A DNA stretch of 64,000 bases from Plantimonas leprariae (GCF_008802405.1 NZ_VZDO01000005.1:268021-332020), one strand, 5' to 3'; numbered from the stretch's first letter, positions 26,948 to 36,201 are shown. Translations and numbers: made by a program. Notes: generated by a model not told the origin, from the letters alone.

Positions 26948-28807
26948 ATGTTCACCTCGACCGATCCCCATCCGACGCAGAGCGAGGCGCGGTCCCGTGA
27001 GGCCGAGGCGGCGTCGAGCTATGCGGGCCCCGAGCGGCGGCGGCGGGTCGCGGCGACGTTCGACCCCGTCTATGTCAGCCGCTTCGTCTGGCGCTGGCGC
27101 TGGCTGGCCGTAGCGACCACCGCCGCCGGGCTTGGCCTCGGCATCATGCTCGCCTCCGCGACGCCGAAGACCTACCTCGCCTCGACGTCGATCCTCCTCG
27201 ATCCGCGCGACCTGAAGGTGGTGCAGAACGAGGTGGCGCCGAACGCGCTGCCCTCCGACGCGACGCTGGCGCTGATCGAGAGCCAGACGGCGGTCGCGAC
27301 CTCGGACCGCGTCCTGTCGGACGTGATCGCCAAGGGCGATCTCGCCAACGATCCCGAGTTCAACGGCGAGCGGCGCACCGGCGTCCTGTCGCTGCTGCCG
27401 CCCTCCGTCGCGAAGCTGATGGAACCCGCGAAACCGGTCAGCCCGGCCGAAGCGAGCGTCAGGGTCAACGAGGCGCTGCGCCATGCGCTGACCGTCGCGC
27501 GCGAACCGAAGAGCTTCATCATCACGCTGTCGGTGAAGACCGAGAATGCCGCGAAGTCGGCGCGGCTCGCCAATCTCGTCGGCGACAGCTTCATGGCCGA
27601 GATCGGCCGCATCCAGTCCGATACGGCGCGCCGCGCGACCGTGGCGCTGTCGTCGCGCCTCAGCGAGCTGCAGAAGACGGTCGGCGAAGCCGAGAGCCGC
27701 GTCGAGGACTACAAGACGAAGAACTCGCTGATCGGCGTCAACGGCAAGCTCGTCGACGACGAGTACATCACCCGCATCAACGACCAACTCGCCCGGGCGC
27801 GCGCCGACATCACCGCGCTGCGCGTGAAGGCGGACTCACTGCGCGAAGCCAGCGTCGACGACGTGGTGAAGGGGGCGCTGCCGGAGGAACTGAGTTCAGA
27901 GTCGCTGGTGCGGCTGCGCCAGAACGCGGCGGACCTCGCGCAGCAGGCCGCGAGCCTGGCGGCGAAGCTCGGGCCGCGCCATCCGCAGCGCATCGCGATC
28001 GAGAGCGCGCTCGGCGCGGCGCGCGATTCCATCCGCCGCGAGCTCGGCCGCATCGTCGCCGCGGGCCAGACCGAGCTGGCGCGGGCGGAAAGCACCGAGC
28101 GCGATCTGACGACGCAGCTCGACGAACTGAAGTCGAAGCAGATCCTGACCAGCGAGTCCTTCGTGAAGCTGCGCGAGCTGGAGCGCGAGGTCGATGCCTC
28201 GCGCGCCGTCTACGAGGCGTTCCTCCTCCGTGCCCGCGAGACCAGCGAGCAGGAGAGCCTCAACACCGCGAACATCCACGTGATCAGCGAGGCCACCGCG
28301 CCGATCCGGTCGAACGGCCCGTCGCGCAAGCTGATCGCGGTCGCGGGCGCCGTCGCCGGTTTCGTGCTCGGGCTCAGCCTGCTCGCTGGCATCGCCATGC
28401 TGCGCCTTGCCGTCGGCTTCCTGCGGCTCGACCGGCGCGAAGCCGCCGCGCCGCGCTCGGGACGCGCGATCTGGACGGAAGCCGACCGCGCCGCGCATCG
28501 CCGCGCCGCCGCGGCGCCGCTGCCGGAAGCGGTGCCGACCATCCCACCGCCGCAGGTCGTTGCGGATGTCGAGCCGGTCGATGCTCCCCATGAGGATGCG
28601 CCAGCGGCGGTCATGACCCCGCCGACCGTTTCGATCCCCCCGCTACCGCCCGGCGATGCGCGCACCGCTCTGCGCGAGCGGTTGCGTGCGATCGGCGTCA
28701 GCGCGGATCACGCGGCGACCCGCCGGCCGGAAACCGAGCTGATCGAGCATGAGCTCCGCTCGGTCCGCGCGGCGATCACGGAAATCCGCAGGCGCCGGCT
28801 GGCTTGA
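26948..28807 (+). CDS. Exopolysaccharide chain-length/export protein (GumC/Wzz, PCP family)
   Basis: This 619-residue protein has two membrane segments (about residues 50-70 and 460-482) flanking a long periplasmic region with the Wzz domain (KTYLASTSILLDPRDLKVV) and coiled coils. A cytoplasmic tail rich in Pro and Ala follows; it has no Walker motifs, so there is no fused tyrosine kinase. It would set chain length and help couple polymerisation to export. It lies 101 bases after the GH10 gene, with an AT-rich segment (GGTTGGTTAAGG at about 26876) that may be its promoter. No outer-membrane export (Wza/GumB-like) gene is in the window. Confidence 0.88.
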   Translation: MFTSTDPHPTQSEARSREAEAASSYAGPERRRRVAATFDPVYVSRFVWRWRWLAVATTAAGLGLGIMLASATPKTYLASTSILLDPRDLKVVQNEVAPNALPSDATLALIESQTAVATSDRVLSDVIAKGDLANDPEFNGERRTGVLSLLPPSVAKLMEPAKPVSPAEASVRVNEALRHALTVAREPKSFIITLSVKTENAAKSARLANLVGDSFMAEIGRIQSDTARRATVALSSRLSELQKTVGEAESRVEDYKTKNSLIGVNGKLVDDEYITRINDQLARARADITALRVKADSLREASVDDVVKGALPEELSSESLVRLRQNAADLAQQAASLAAKLGPRHPQRIAIESALGAARDSIRRELGRIVAAGQTELARAESTERDLTTQLDELKSKQILTSESFVKLRELEREVDASRAVYEAFLLRARETSEQESLNTANIHVISEATAPIRSNGPSRKLIAVAGAVAGFVLGLSLLAGIAMLRLAVGFLRLDRREAAAPRSGRAIWTEADRAAHRRAAAAPLPEAVPTIPPPQVVADVEPVDAPHEDAPAAVMTPPTVSIPPLPPGDARTALRERLRAIGVSADHAATRRPETELIEHELRSVRAAITEIRRRRLA

Positions 28808-28810
28808 GGC

Positions 28811-29887
28811 TCAGCCTGCCGGTTCGTGGATCGGGCAGCGGTTGAAGCGCTGCCGAAATTCGGCGGAATGCCTGTAGGTGTCCCGCCGTGCCCGGTTGAT
28901 GTTGCCGAGCGGCTGGTGCGCGGCGAGCCCGGTCCAGATGCTGAAGCGCATCTCCTCGTTCACCGCCTGGACACGCGCCTCGTCCCAACTGTCCTGCATC
29001 GCGACGGTGACCGTCGCGACGGTCTGGAACGGGGCTTCGTCCTCCTTCCATTCCACCGTCGGGTCCTCGACCGGCTGCTTGTCGAGGTCGCGGCAGAGCT
29101 GGACGCGCAGGTCCCAGACCGCGGTGATCCCCTGCATTTCCGCCTGCACGGTCTCGCGGATCGCGTCCGGTCGGCCGCCGGCGTCGATCGTCTTGCCGCT
29201 CAGTGCCTTCAGCTCCGGCGATGCGGGGGCGAGGGAGAACTTGGCGATGTAGTCGCCGTAGCGGAACGGTGTGACGCTGTAATAGGTCTCGCCGAGCGGG
29301 TCGACGTTCGGCGCGCCGCCGAGCGACTGCAGCTTCGAGCTCTCGATGCCGACCGCGCCGAGCGCCGTGTTGACGCCGCGCAGCACCGCCGACATCACCT
29401 TCTTCGTGCCTTCCAGCCTGTCGGTCGTCCCGGCTAGCAGCTTGAGGTTGCCGAGGAACTGGTCGGCGGTCTTCGTCTGGAACACCGGGCCGTTCACCAT
29501 GACGAAGTCCTGGGCGCCGCCTTCGGCACCGAGCAGCCGCTCGCCCTCGACATCCAGCACCTTCAGCGCCACGCCGCGCGGCAGCGAGATCGCGTCCGGC
29601 AGGATGTCGCCGGCATTGGTCGAAATCCGCAGGTAGACCCGATGCCGGCCCGGCTTGGCGAACAGCCCTTGCGCCAGTTCCGGCGGGAGCCCTTCCGCGA
29701 TGTCCAGCGTGCCTTCCAGGATACCGTGCGCCTTCGCGTGGACCGAGCGGACGGCGTGGCCGTAGTCGTTCGCCGTGGTCTCGAGGATCGTGTCGAAGGT
29801 CTCGTTTAGGTGCCGGACGGTTTCTCCCTCGCCGGGACGAACGTCCTCAACTGCGGGCGAATAGCGTACGGGTACTCCAACGGGCAT
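28811..29887 (-). CDS. Catalase-like heme protein (small catalase family)
   Basis: This 358-residue protein belongs to the short catalase-related group. Visible are AVRSVHAKAHG, which has the distal His region, YLRISTNAGDILPDAISLPRGVALKVLDV, and DFVMVNGPVF, which matches the catalase Asn block. The C-terminus (HQPLGNINRARRDTYRHSAEFR) lacks the RxFSYxDT proximal Tyr block of true catalases. Peroxidase or organic-hydroperoxide activity is more likely than classical catalase. It ends three bases from the convergent chain-length gene. Confidence 0.8.
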   Translation of the reverse strand: MPVGVPVRYSPAVEDVRPGEGETVRHLNETFDTILETTANDYGHAVRSVHAKAHGILEGTLDIAEGLPPELAQGLFAKPGRHRVYLRISTNAGDILPDAISLPRGVALKVLDVEGERLLGAEGGAQDFVMVNGPVFQTKTADQFLGNLKLLAGTTDRLEGTKKVMSAVLRGVNTALGAVGIESSKLQSLGGAPNVDPLGETYYSVTPFRYGDYIAKFSLAPASPELKALSGKTIDAGGRPDAIRETVQAEMQGITAVWDLRVQLCRDLDKQPVEDPTVEWKEDEAPFQTVATVTVAMQDSWDEARVQAVNEEMRFSIWTGLAAHQPLGNINRARRDTYRHSAEFRQRFNRCPIHEPAG

Positions 29888-29970
29888 CGGAAGGCCTCCT
29901 GAGAACCCGATTGAAATCGTTGCACGAACGATCCGTTCCTCCTGCGCGGGAACGAAGGGTGGCCCGTTCT

Positions 29971-30330
29971 TTAGGCAGCCAAACGACGGCCGAACGCCGT
30001 CTCGCGCGCCTCTGCCGCGGCGAGCGAGCGCTGCCGCTCCACGGCCGGCTCGTATTCGTCCGCGCAGGCATCCGCGATGACGGAGGCGACGATGTCGGCA
30101 TAGTCCGGATCGACGAGGTCATGGCCGATCGCCATGCCGTTCACCGCGTGGAGCGCCTCGGCGAAGCGGCGCGACAGGCTGGTGCTCAGGCGGTTCGCTA
30201 GGTCGATGCGCGAGGCGTGGCCGCGATGAGAAAGGTCGAAGCCCTCGCGCGCCACCGCGCGCTTCGCCTCGCGGACAGCGAGTTCGAGTTCGCCCAGAGC
30301 GGCGAGCGTCTCGTTTTTCGGGTCCGTCAT
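29971..30330 (-). CDS. Hypothetical protein, 119 residues
   Basis: I do not recognise this protein. It is helical and charged, begins MTDPKNETLAALGELELAV, and has no membrane segment or cofactor motif. The start is well supported by GGAGGAGG about eight bases upstream. It is the last of four small genes on the minus strand (31912 down to 29971) that could be one transcription unit behind the LexA boxes at 31127 and 32063. Confidence 0.65.
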   Translation of the reverse strand: MTDPKNETLAALGELELAVREAKRAVAREGFDLSHRGHASRIDLANRLSTSLSRRFAEALHAVNGMAIGHDLVDPDYADIVASVIADACADEYEPAVERQRSLAAAEARETAFGRRLAA

Positions 30331-30374
30331 CCGTCGATCCTCCTCCCGTACCTCCCGTTGCGAAGCCCGCAGCT

Positions 30375-30623
30375 TCAGGCGACGCGGCGCTGCGGGACGC
30401 TCGCCGTGCTTCGCCCGCGAGGGCGGGAAACCGTCGACGGCCGCGCTGCCGGCGCATCGCCCGGAACGTTCAGGCTATCGTAGAGGCGGCCGACCTCCTC
30501 GACGAGCCGCTGCCGGTTGGCGGCGACGTGCTCGCGTCCGTGCTTGTCCCGCACGGCGGCGAGCAGCCCCTCGACGGCCTCGCTCATCGCATGGATGGCC
30601 ATGTCGACATCGATCTCAGTCAT
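30375..30623 (-). CDS. Hypothetical protein, 82 residues
   Basis: This is a short helical protein (MTEIDVDMAIHAMSEAVEGLL) with an Arg/Pro/Ser-rich tail. The ATG at 30623 gives an acidic start that looks natural; the frame is open for 14 more codons to 30665, which would run into the preceding gene. The function is unknown. It lies 32 bases after the 129-residue hypothetical gene. Confidence 0.55.
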   Translation of the reverse strand: MTEIDVDMAIHAMSEAVEGLLAAVRDKHGREHVAANRQRLVEEVGRLYDSLNVPGDAPAARPSTVSRPRGRSTASVPQRRVA

Positions 30624-30655
30624 GTTCCGATCCCATTCTTTATGCGAAGCGCAGG

Positions 30656-31045
30656 TCAGCCGCACCGGCGTCGCGCCGCCGTTTCACGATGGTCTTCCCG
30701 CTTATCCGCCTTGTCCGGCACGGAAAGCGCCGGGTGCGGCACGATCTCGGCCGTCCGCCGCCGCCAGCCGGAAGCGGCTTCGGTGAGACCGGCTTCGGCG
30801 AAGGTCGAAGCGAGGGCGTCGCCCGGAAGCACGAAAAGCCGGGCCGCCGCGACGAAGGCTTCGGCGAAGGTGTCCGGCGCGATCCAGGCCTTTTCCAGCA
30901 TGTGCAGCGGCCATGCCAGAAAGCCGTCGCCCCGCTTGCGACCGAGTTGCTCGCGCTCGATGAAGTAGCCGGTCGGCTGGTGCTCCAGCCCCTCCGCCGT
31001 CACCGCCCAGTCCCGGTTTTCGAAGAGCGTTCCGTCGGTACCCAT
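30656..31045 (-). CDS. Hypothetical protein behind a LexA box
   Basis: This protein of about 129 residues has NRDWAVTAEGLEHQPTGYFI near the N-terminus and a Trp/Phe-rich middle (GFLAWPLHMLEKAWI). I do not recognise a family. The start at 31045 (MGTDGTLFENRDW) was chosen because the upstream extension of the frame is unlike protein and contains the LexA box at 31127-31141, 81 bases before this ATG. Control by LexA is inferred. It could be part of an SOS-induced group with the next gene upstream. Confidence 0.68.
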   Translation of the reverse strand: MGTDGTLFENRDWAVTAEGLEHQPTGYFIEREQLGRKRGDGFLAWPLHMLEKAWIAPDTFAEAFVAAARLFVLPGDALASTFAEAGLTEAASGWRRRTAEIVPHPALSVPDKADKREDHRETAARRRCG

Positions 31046-31126
31046 GCTGGCCGCGCCTCTCGTACCCGTTGCCCGATCGCAATTCCGTTCATCTGTTCGC
31101 AGCGAGCAGGAGCCCGTTTCCGAAAA

Positions 31127-31141
31127 GAACAGAACGGGAAC
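31127..31141 (-). promoter_or_regulatory. LexA (SOS) box of alphaproteobacterial type
   Basis: GAAC-N7-GAAC (on the minus strand GTTC-N7-GTTC) matches the direct-repeat box bound by LexA in Rhizobiales and Rhodobacterales. A further GTTC lies inside the spacer. The only gene start near it is the hypothetical at 31045, 81 bases downstream; on the other side lies a gene end. Confidence 0.68.
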
Positions 31142-31264
31142 ACATATAGCGGGGCGAGTCGGTCGCCGCAATGCTCGTCGCCCGATCAAGTGCTTATATT
31201 CGCGAGCGATTGTCGCTCAGTGGACGCGTCGTCCGTCCAATGACGATGGGCGCAGGCACCTTCC

Positions 31265-31912
31265 TCAGGCCGCCTTCTTCTGCGGCCAGCCGAGCGCCAC
31301 CAGACGTGCCTTCGCGTAGTCTCGGACCTCGTCGCGCACGCCCGGCGGCAGTTCGCCCAAGTTCTTCTGCGTGCCGGCATCGAGCATCAGATCGGTCACG
31401 GCGTTGATCGTCTTCGCAGCGTCGATCTTCGCCTTCAGTTCCGCCCCGGCATCGCTTTCGAGTACGACCGTCTCCGCCTTCGGCTTGCCGACGGCAAGCG
31501 TCTTGCCCGCGACAGGCCGAGCCTCCTTGAAATCGTCCGCTTCTTCCTCGGAATAGACGAGGCCGTGCAACTCGATCAGCTTCAGGATCACGCGGTCCTT
31601 CGCCCGCTTCTCGGCCATCGCATAGACATAGGCCGCCTGCCGGCCGGAGACGCGATAGTTCACGTCGATCAGCGCCTCGCCGATCGACCATTCGGACCGC
31701 TCGCCCATGTGCCCGGTGACGAGGATCACGGCCTCGTCGCGCTCGGAACGGAGGATCGTCGGCATGTCGTAGGTGATCTTCGCCTGCGCCGCGATCCGCT
31801 CCAGCGCCTTGTGATAGATGACGGCGTTGCCCTGCACGCGCCAGATGTTCCCGGCGAAGGGCTCGCCGTACTTGGCCAGGATATCGGAAATCTGCTTGTC
31901 GGCCGCGTTCAT
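31265..31912 (-). CDS. Possible single-strand annealing (Rad52/Erf/Sak-like) recombination protein
   Basis: This 215-residue protein begins MNAADKQISDILAKYGEPF. Its middle reads AVILVTGHMGERSEWSIGEA (likely beta-hairpin) and then AAYVYAMAEKRAKDRVILKL (helix). That order resembles the core of single-strand annealing proteins of the Rad52/Erf/Sak3 type, where a helix ending in AxxRAxxRAhhxh follows a beta sheet. The tail is Lys/Glu/Ala-rich. Homologues occur in phages and rhizobial genomes as far as I recall. GGGAG lies seven bases before the start, and a LexA box lies 151 bases upstream, which fits a DNA-repair role. The family call is inference. Confidence 0.5.
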   Translation of the reverse strand: MNAADKQISDILAKYGEPFAGNIWRVQGNAVIYHKALERIAAQAKITYDMPTILRSERDEAVILVTGHMGERSEWSIGEALIDVNYRVSGRQAAYVYAMAEKRAKDRVILKLIELHGLVYSEEEADDFKEARPVAGKTLAVGKPKAETVVLESDAGAELKAKIDAAKTINAVTDLMLDAGTQKNLGELPPGVRDEVRDYAKARLVALGWPQKKAA

Positions 31913-32062
31913 TCGTCAGCTCCCTGTCTCGGCGCTCCCGGCGGACGCGGATCTCGAACCGAACTCGTGACATATGCGGCGGATGGGCGGCCCGGCGGGT
32001 ATATCGGTCTCGGCACGCGTTCGTTCCGCGCCACCGGGCGATATCGCATCCGTAAACTCTAT

Positions 32063-32077
32063 GTTCCCTATATGTTC
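32063..32077 (-). promoter_or_regulatory. LexA (SOS) box upstream of the annealing-protein-like gene
   Basis: GTTC-CCTATAT-GTTC is a perfect GTTC-N7-GTTC box with an AT-rich spacer. It lies between the stop of edd (32149) and the start of the 215-residue gene (31912); both are on the minus strand, so only the latter can be its target. The spacer may overlap a -10 element (TATAGG on the minus strand). Confidence 0.72.
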
Positions 32078-32148
32078 ACTTCGGGGCGACGGTGCAAGGG
32101 CAGGGATGCCGGAACGGACGCGTTGTCCGTCCCGGCGATGCGGCGGTG

Positions 32149-33969
32149 TCAGTAGGTGAAGACGCTCGCGCCGTGGCTGGCATTGCCGACCATCGCGCGG
32201 AACGGTGCGAAGAGTTCGCGGCCGAGCCCGAATTCGTTCCCCGACAGGTCGGCTTCGGCAAGCGGCCGGCGCGCGAAGTCCTCCTCGTCCACCAGGATCT
32301 CGAGAAGGCCGGCCTCGCCGTCGACCCGGATCACGTCGCCGTCCCGAATCTTGCCGATCGCGCCGCCGGCCTTGGCTTCCGGCGTCACGTGGATCGCCGC
32401 CGGGATCTTGCCCGACGCCCCGGACATCCGCCCGTCGGTGACGAGAGCGACCTTCTGGCCGCGATCCTGCAGCACGCCGAGGAGCGGCGTCAGCTTGTGG
32501 AGCTCCGGCATGCCGTTCGACTTCGGGCCCTGGAAGCGCACCACCGCCACGAAGTCGCCGGTGAGTTCGCCGGCATCGAAGGCCTGCTTCATCTCGTCCT
32601 GGTCGTGGAAGACCTTCGCCGGCGCTTCGACGATGCGGCGTTCCGGCTTCACTGCCGAGACCTTGATCACCGCCTCGCCGAGATTGCCGGTCATGATCCG
32701 GAGGCCCCCGTTCGCCGAGAACGGCTTGTCGGCGGTGGTCAGCACCTTCGGATCGCCGCTCTCCACCGGCACCGGTACGCGCTCGACCGAGCCGTCCCCG
32801 CCGAGCCTCGCCTCTACCGTGTAGCCGGACAGCCCGGTGCCGAAAGTGGTGCGGACGTCGTCGTGCAGGAGGCCGTGGCCGAGCAGTTCGCGGATCAGGA
32901 AGCCCATGCCGCCGGCCGCGTGGAAATGGTTCACGTCGGCGAGCCCGTTCGGGTAGACGCGCGCGATGAGCGGCGTCACCTCCGACAGGTCCGAGATGTC
33001 CTGCCAGGTGAGGCGGATGCCGGCCGCTGCGGCCATCGCGACGAGATGCATCGTGTGGTTGGTGGAGCCGCCCGTCGCATGCAGCCCGACGACGCCGTTC
33101 ACCACGGCGCGCTCGTCGACGACGAGGCCGGCCGGCGTGTACTCGTTGCCGAGCGCGGTGATCGCGAGCGCCCGACGCGCCGCCTCCCTAGTGAGCGCGT
33201 CGCGGAGCGGCGTGCCCGGATTGACGAAGGACGCGCCCGGCATATGCAGGCCCATGATCTCCATCAGCATCTGGTTCGAGTTCGCCGTGCCGTAGAAGGT
33301 GCAGGTGCCGGGGCCGTGGTAGCTCTTCGATTCGGCCTCCAGCAGCATGGCGCGGCTGGCCTTGCCCTCGGCGTAGAGCTGGCGTACCCGCGCCTTCTCG
33401 TCGTTCGGAATGCCGGAGGTCATCGGGCCGGCCGGCACGAAGATCGCCGGGAGGTGACCGAAGGAGAGGGCGGCGATGACGAGGCCGGGCACGATCTTGT
33501 CGCAGATGCCGAGATAGACGGCGGCGTCGAACATGTCGTGGCTGAGGCCGACGGCGGCGGCCATCGCGATCACGTCGCGCGAGAAGAGGCTCATCTCCAT
33601 GCCGGTCTGCCCTTGCGTGACGCCGTCGCACATCGCCGGCACGCAGCCCGCGACCTGCGCGGTCGCGCCCAACTCGCGCGCGACGTCGCGGATGATCGCC
33701 GGATAGGTCTCGTAGGGCTGATGCGCCGACAGCATGTCGTTGAAGGCGGAGACGATGCCGAGATTCGGCACCTGGTCGCCGACGAGCCGGGCCTTCTCGT
33801 CCGGCCCGCAGGCCGCGAAGCCATGAGCGAGGTTGCCGCAGGACAGACGCGAGCGCTTCGGGCCCTTCGCCTGCTTCTCGGCGATGCGGGCGAGATAGGC
33901 CTCGCGCGTCGGCAACGAGCGTTCGCGGATGCGCTCGGTGATGGCTTCGATACGGCGGTCGGCGGTCAT
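32149..33969 (-). CDS. edd: Phosphogluconate dehydratase
   Basis: This 606-residue enzyme of the IlvD/Edd family converts 6-phosphogluconate to 2-keto-3-deoxy-6-phosphogluconate, the first committed step of the Entner-Doudoroff pathway, using an iron-sulfur cluster. The parts include [37 protein letters not shown] (cluster Cys), [21 protein letters not shown], and [23 protein letters not shown]. Length is as expected. It is the last gene of zwf-pgl-edd; GGAGG precedes the start. The aldolase (eda) is not in the window. Confidence 0.97.
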   Translation of the reverse strand: MTADRRIEAITERIRERSLPTREAYLARIAEKQAKGPKRSRLSCGNLAHGFAACGPDEKARLVGDQVPNLGIVSAFNDMLSAHQPYETYPAIIRDVARELGATAQVAGCVPAMCDGVTQGQTGMEMSLFSRDVIAMAAAVGLSHDMFDAAVYLGICDKIVPGLVIAALSFGHLPAIFVPAGPMTSGIPNDEKARVRQLYAEGKASRAMLLEAESKSYHGPGTCTFYGTANSNQMLMEIMGLHMPGASFVNPGTPLRDALTREAARRALAITALGNEYTPAGLVVDERAVVNGVVGLHATGGSTNHTMHLVAMAAAAGIRLTWQDISDLSEVTPLIARVYPNGLADVNHFHAAGGMGFLIRELLGHGLLHDDVRTTFGTGLSGYTVEARLGGDGSVERVPVPVESGDPKVLTTADKPFSANGGLRIMTGNLGEAVIKVSAVKPERRIVEAPAKVFHDQDEMKQAFDAGELTGDFVAVVRFQGPKSNGMPELHKLTPLLGVLQDRGQKVALVTDGRMSGASGKIPAAIHVTPEAKAGGAIGKIRDGDVIRVDGEAGLLEILVDEEDFARRPLAEADLSGNEFGLGRELFAPFRAMVGNASHGASVFTY

Positions 33970-33989
33970 GGCGTGTGGCCTCCGGTCGG

Positions 33990-34682
33990 TCAGGGTGCCC
34001 AGAAGATCTGGAGCGGCTGTTCGCGGGGCGCGCGGAGCACGGCGCGAACCGGGTATTCGGTCTCGGGGCCGGCGGCCTCGGCGGCCTCCAGCGCCCTCAG
34101 CTTCTCGATCCCCTCGATGTGGATCGCGAGGAAACGCGCGTCGGCGAGGCGCGGCAGGGTCAGCGTCACGCGCGGCTCGCCCGCGCCTCCCGCCCGCATC
34201 GGCACGACGCTGAGGCGTCCCGCCGGATCGAGCGCGTCCACCAGCCGATCGCCGCCGGGAAAGAACGAGGCGGTGTGCCCGTCGCCGCCCATGCCGAGGA
34301 TCACGGCATCGAACGGCCTGGGCAGGCGCGAGAAGCGGGCCTCGATCTCGTCCAGCACGTCTTCCGGCGCCTCCGCGTCCTCGTGCAGCGGCTCGAAGCG
34401 AGCCTGCGCCGCCGGCCCCTGCAGGAAGTGGCGGCGGAGAAAGGCGGTGTTCGAACGGTCGCTCGATTCCGGCACCCAGCGCTCGTCGACGAGCGTCACG
34501 CAGACGCTCGCCCAGTCGATGTCGGCCTTCGCGAGCGTCTGGAGGAACAGCTTCGGCGTCGAGCCGCCGGATACGGCGAGGGTCGCGCCGCCGCGCGTCG
34601 CGATGCCGCCGGCCAGCACGGCGGCGACGCCGGCCGCCAGCGCTTCGGCGAGCGCCTCGCGGTTCTCGTAGCGATGCATCAT
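33990..34682 (-). CDS. pgl: 6-phosphogluconolactonase
   Basis: This 230-residue enzyme hydrolyses 6-phosphoglucono-delta-lactone to 6-phosphogluconate. Family blocks are [34 protein letters not shown] and [21 protein letters not shown] sits five bases before the ATG at 34682, with a second ATG directly after; the longer frame up to 34754 would overlap zwf. It lies 43 bases after zwf and 20 bases before edd. Confidence 0.95.
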   Translation of the reverse strand: MMHRYENREALAEALAAGVAAVLAGGIATRGGATLAVSGGSTPKLFLQTLAKADIDWASVCVTLVDERWVPESSDRSNTAFLRRHFLQGPAAQARFEPLHEDAEAPEDVLDEIEARFSRLPRPFDAVILGMGGDGHTASFFPGGDRLVDALDPAGRLSVVPMRAGGAGEPRVTLTLPRLADARFLAIHIEGIEKLRALEAAEAAGPETEYPVRAVLRAPREQPLQIFWAP

Positions 34683-34725
34683 GGCAGCCTCCGTTCCGCT
34701 CGCCGCCGCCGGCAGCGATCCGCCC

Positions 34726-36201
34726 TTATTCCGGTTCGTGCCAGGTCCGCCCATCGCGCTCGATCAGCGCGATGGAGGAGGAGGGTCCCCAGGTGCCCGC
34801 GGTGTAGCCCTGCGGCTTCATCGCGCGCTGCTCCCAGGCCTTCAGGATCGGGTCGACCCAGCGCCACGCCGCCTCGACCTCGTCGCGCCGCATGAACAGG
34901 GTCTGGTTGCCCCGGATCACGTCCATCAGGAGGCGCTCGTAGGCGTCCGGATTGCGGGTGCGGAACGACTGGGCGAAGCTCATGTCGAGCGGCACGTGCC
35001 GAAGCCGCATGCCGCCGGGACCCGGGTCCTTGATCATCAGCCATTGCCGCACGCCCTCGTCCGGCTGCAGACGGATCACGAGCTGGTTCTGCTGCACGTG
35101 ACCGACCGAGGCGTCGAAGATCGAGTGCGGGATCGAACGGAAGGTGACGACGATCTCGCTCATGCGCTGCGACAGGCGCTTGCCGGTCCTGAGGTAGAAC
35201 GGCACCCCGGCCCAGCGCCAGTTGCCGATCTCCGCCTTGATCGCGACGAAGGTCTCGGTGTCGCTCGTGTCCCCCAGGTCTTCCGCATAGCCCTTCACCG
35301 CGCCGCCCTTGGAGGCGCCGGCCCGGTACTGGCCGCGCACGGTACGTGTCTCGACGTTGGACGCGTCGATCGGGGTGAGGGCCCGCAGCACCTTCAGCTT
35401 CTCGTCGCGCAACGCGTCGGCGGTCATGGACGACGGCGGCTCCAGCGCGACGAGGCAAAGGAGCTGCATGATGTGGTTCTGCACCATGTCGCGCAGCGCG
35501 CCGGCCTTGTCGTAGTAGGTGACGCGGCCTTCGAGGCCGACCGACTCGGCCACCGTCATCTGGACGTGGTCGATATGGGTCGAGTTCCAGACCGGCTCGT
35601 AGAGGGCGTTGGCGAACCGGAGCGCCATCAGGTTCTGCACCGTCTCCTTGCCGAGATAGTGGTCGATCCGGAAGATCTGGTCCTCGCGGAAGTGCCGGCC
35701 GAGGACGTCGTTCAGCTCGGTCGCCGACTTCAGGTCGCGCCCGACGGGCTTCTCCACCACGAGCCGGGTGTTGTCGGTGACGAGCCCCTTTTCCGCGAGC
35801 TTGGTGGCGATGTCGCCGAAGATCGACGGCGACACGGCGAGATAGAAGGCGCGGATGCGGTCGCGGCCGCCGTCGTCCAGGAACTGACGCAGGTCGTCCC
35901 AGCCCTCCTCAGCGCGCGCGTCGACCGCGTAGTAGTGCAGGCGCGACAGGAAGCGCTCGACCGCTTCGGCCTCCAGGTTGTCGGAGCCGACATGGTCTTC
36001 CAGCGCCTTGCGGGCGAAGGCGCGGTAGTCCTCGTCGGAGGTCGCCGAGCGCGAAGCGCCGATGATGCGCGCGCTCGCCGGCAACTGCCCGTCGTGGTCG
36101 CGGTAGTAGAGCGCCGGCAGGAGCTTGCGCTCGGCGAGGTCGCCGCCGCCGCCGAACACGACGTAGTCGAACGGATCGACCGGGATGATCTGGCTGGTCA
36201 T
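34726..36201 (-). CDS. zwf: Glucose-6-phosphate 1-dehydrogenase
   Basis: This 491-residue enzyme oxidises glucose 6-phosphate to the lactone with NADP/NAD. Motifs are the Rossmann start FDYVVFGGGGDLAERKLLPALY, the active-site RIDHYLGKETVQNLMALRFAN (substrate and catalytic His), and VEKPVGRDL. AAAGGAA lies just before the ATG. It is the first gene of the zwf-pgl-edd operon. The 118-bp region upstream contains the short palindrome AATCGATT at about 36255-36262, not a clear match to a known sugar-phosphate regulator. Confidence 0.97.
   Translation of the reverse strand: MTSQIIPVDPFDYVVFGGGGDLAERKLLPALYYRDHDGQLPASARIIGASRSATSDEDYRAFARKALEDHVGSDNLEAEAVERFLSRLHYYAVDARAEEGWDDLRQFLDDGGRDRIRAFYLAVSPSIFGDIATKLAEKGLVTDNTRLVVEKPVGRDLKSATELNDVLGRHFREDQIFRIDHYLGKETVQNLMALRFANALYEPVWNSTHIDHVQMTVAESVGLEGRVTYYDKAGALRDMVQNHIMQLLCLVALEPPSSMTADALRDEKLKVLRALTPIDASNVETRTVRGQYRAGASKGGAVKGYAEDLGDTSDTETFVAIKAEIGNWRWAGVPFYLRTGKRLSQRMSEIVVTFRSIPHSIFDASVGHVQQNQLVIRLQPDEGVRQWLMIKDPGPGGMRLRHVPLDMSFAQSFRTRNPDAYERLLMDVIRGNQTLFMRRDEVEAAWRWVDPILKAWEQRAMKPQGYTAGTWGPSSSIALIERDGRTWHEPE

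Noticed and set aside
31087..31098. Extra GTTC repeats as another LexA box
   Set aside because: The spacer is four bases, not seven; only 31127-31141 has the right spacing.
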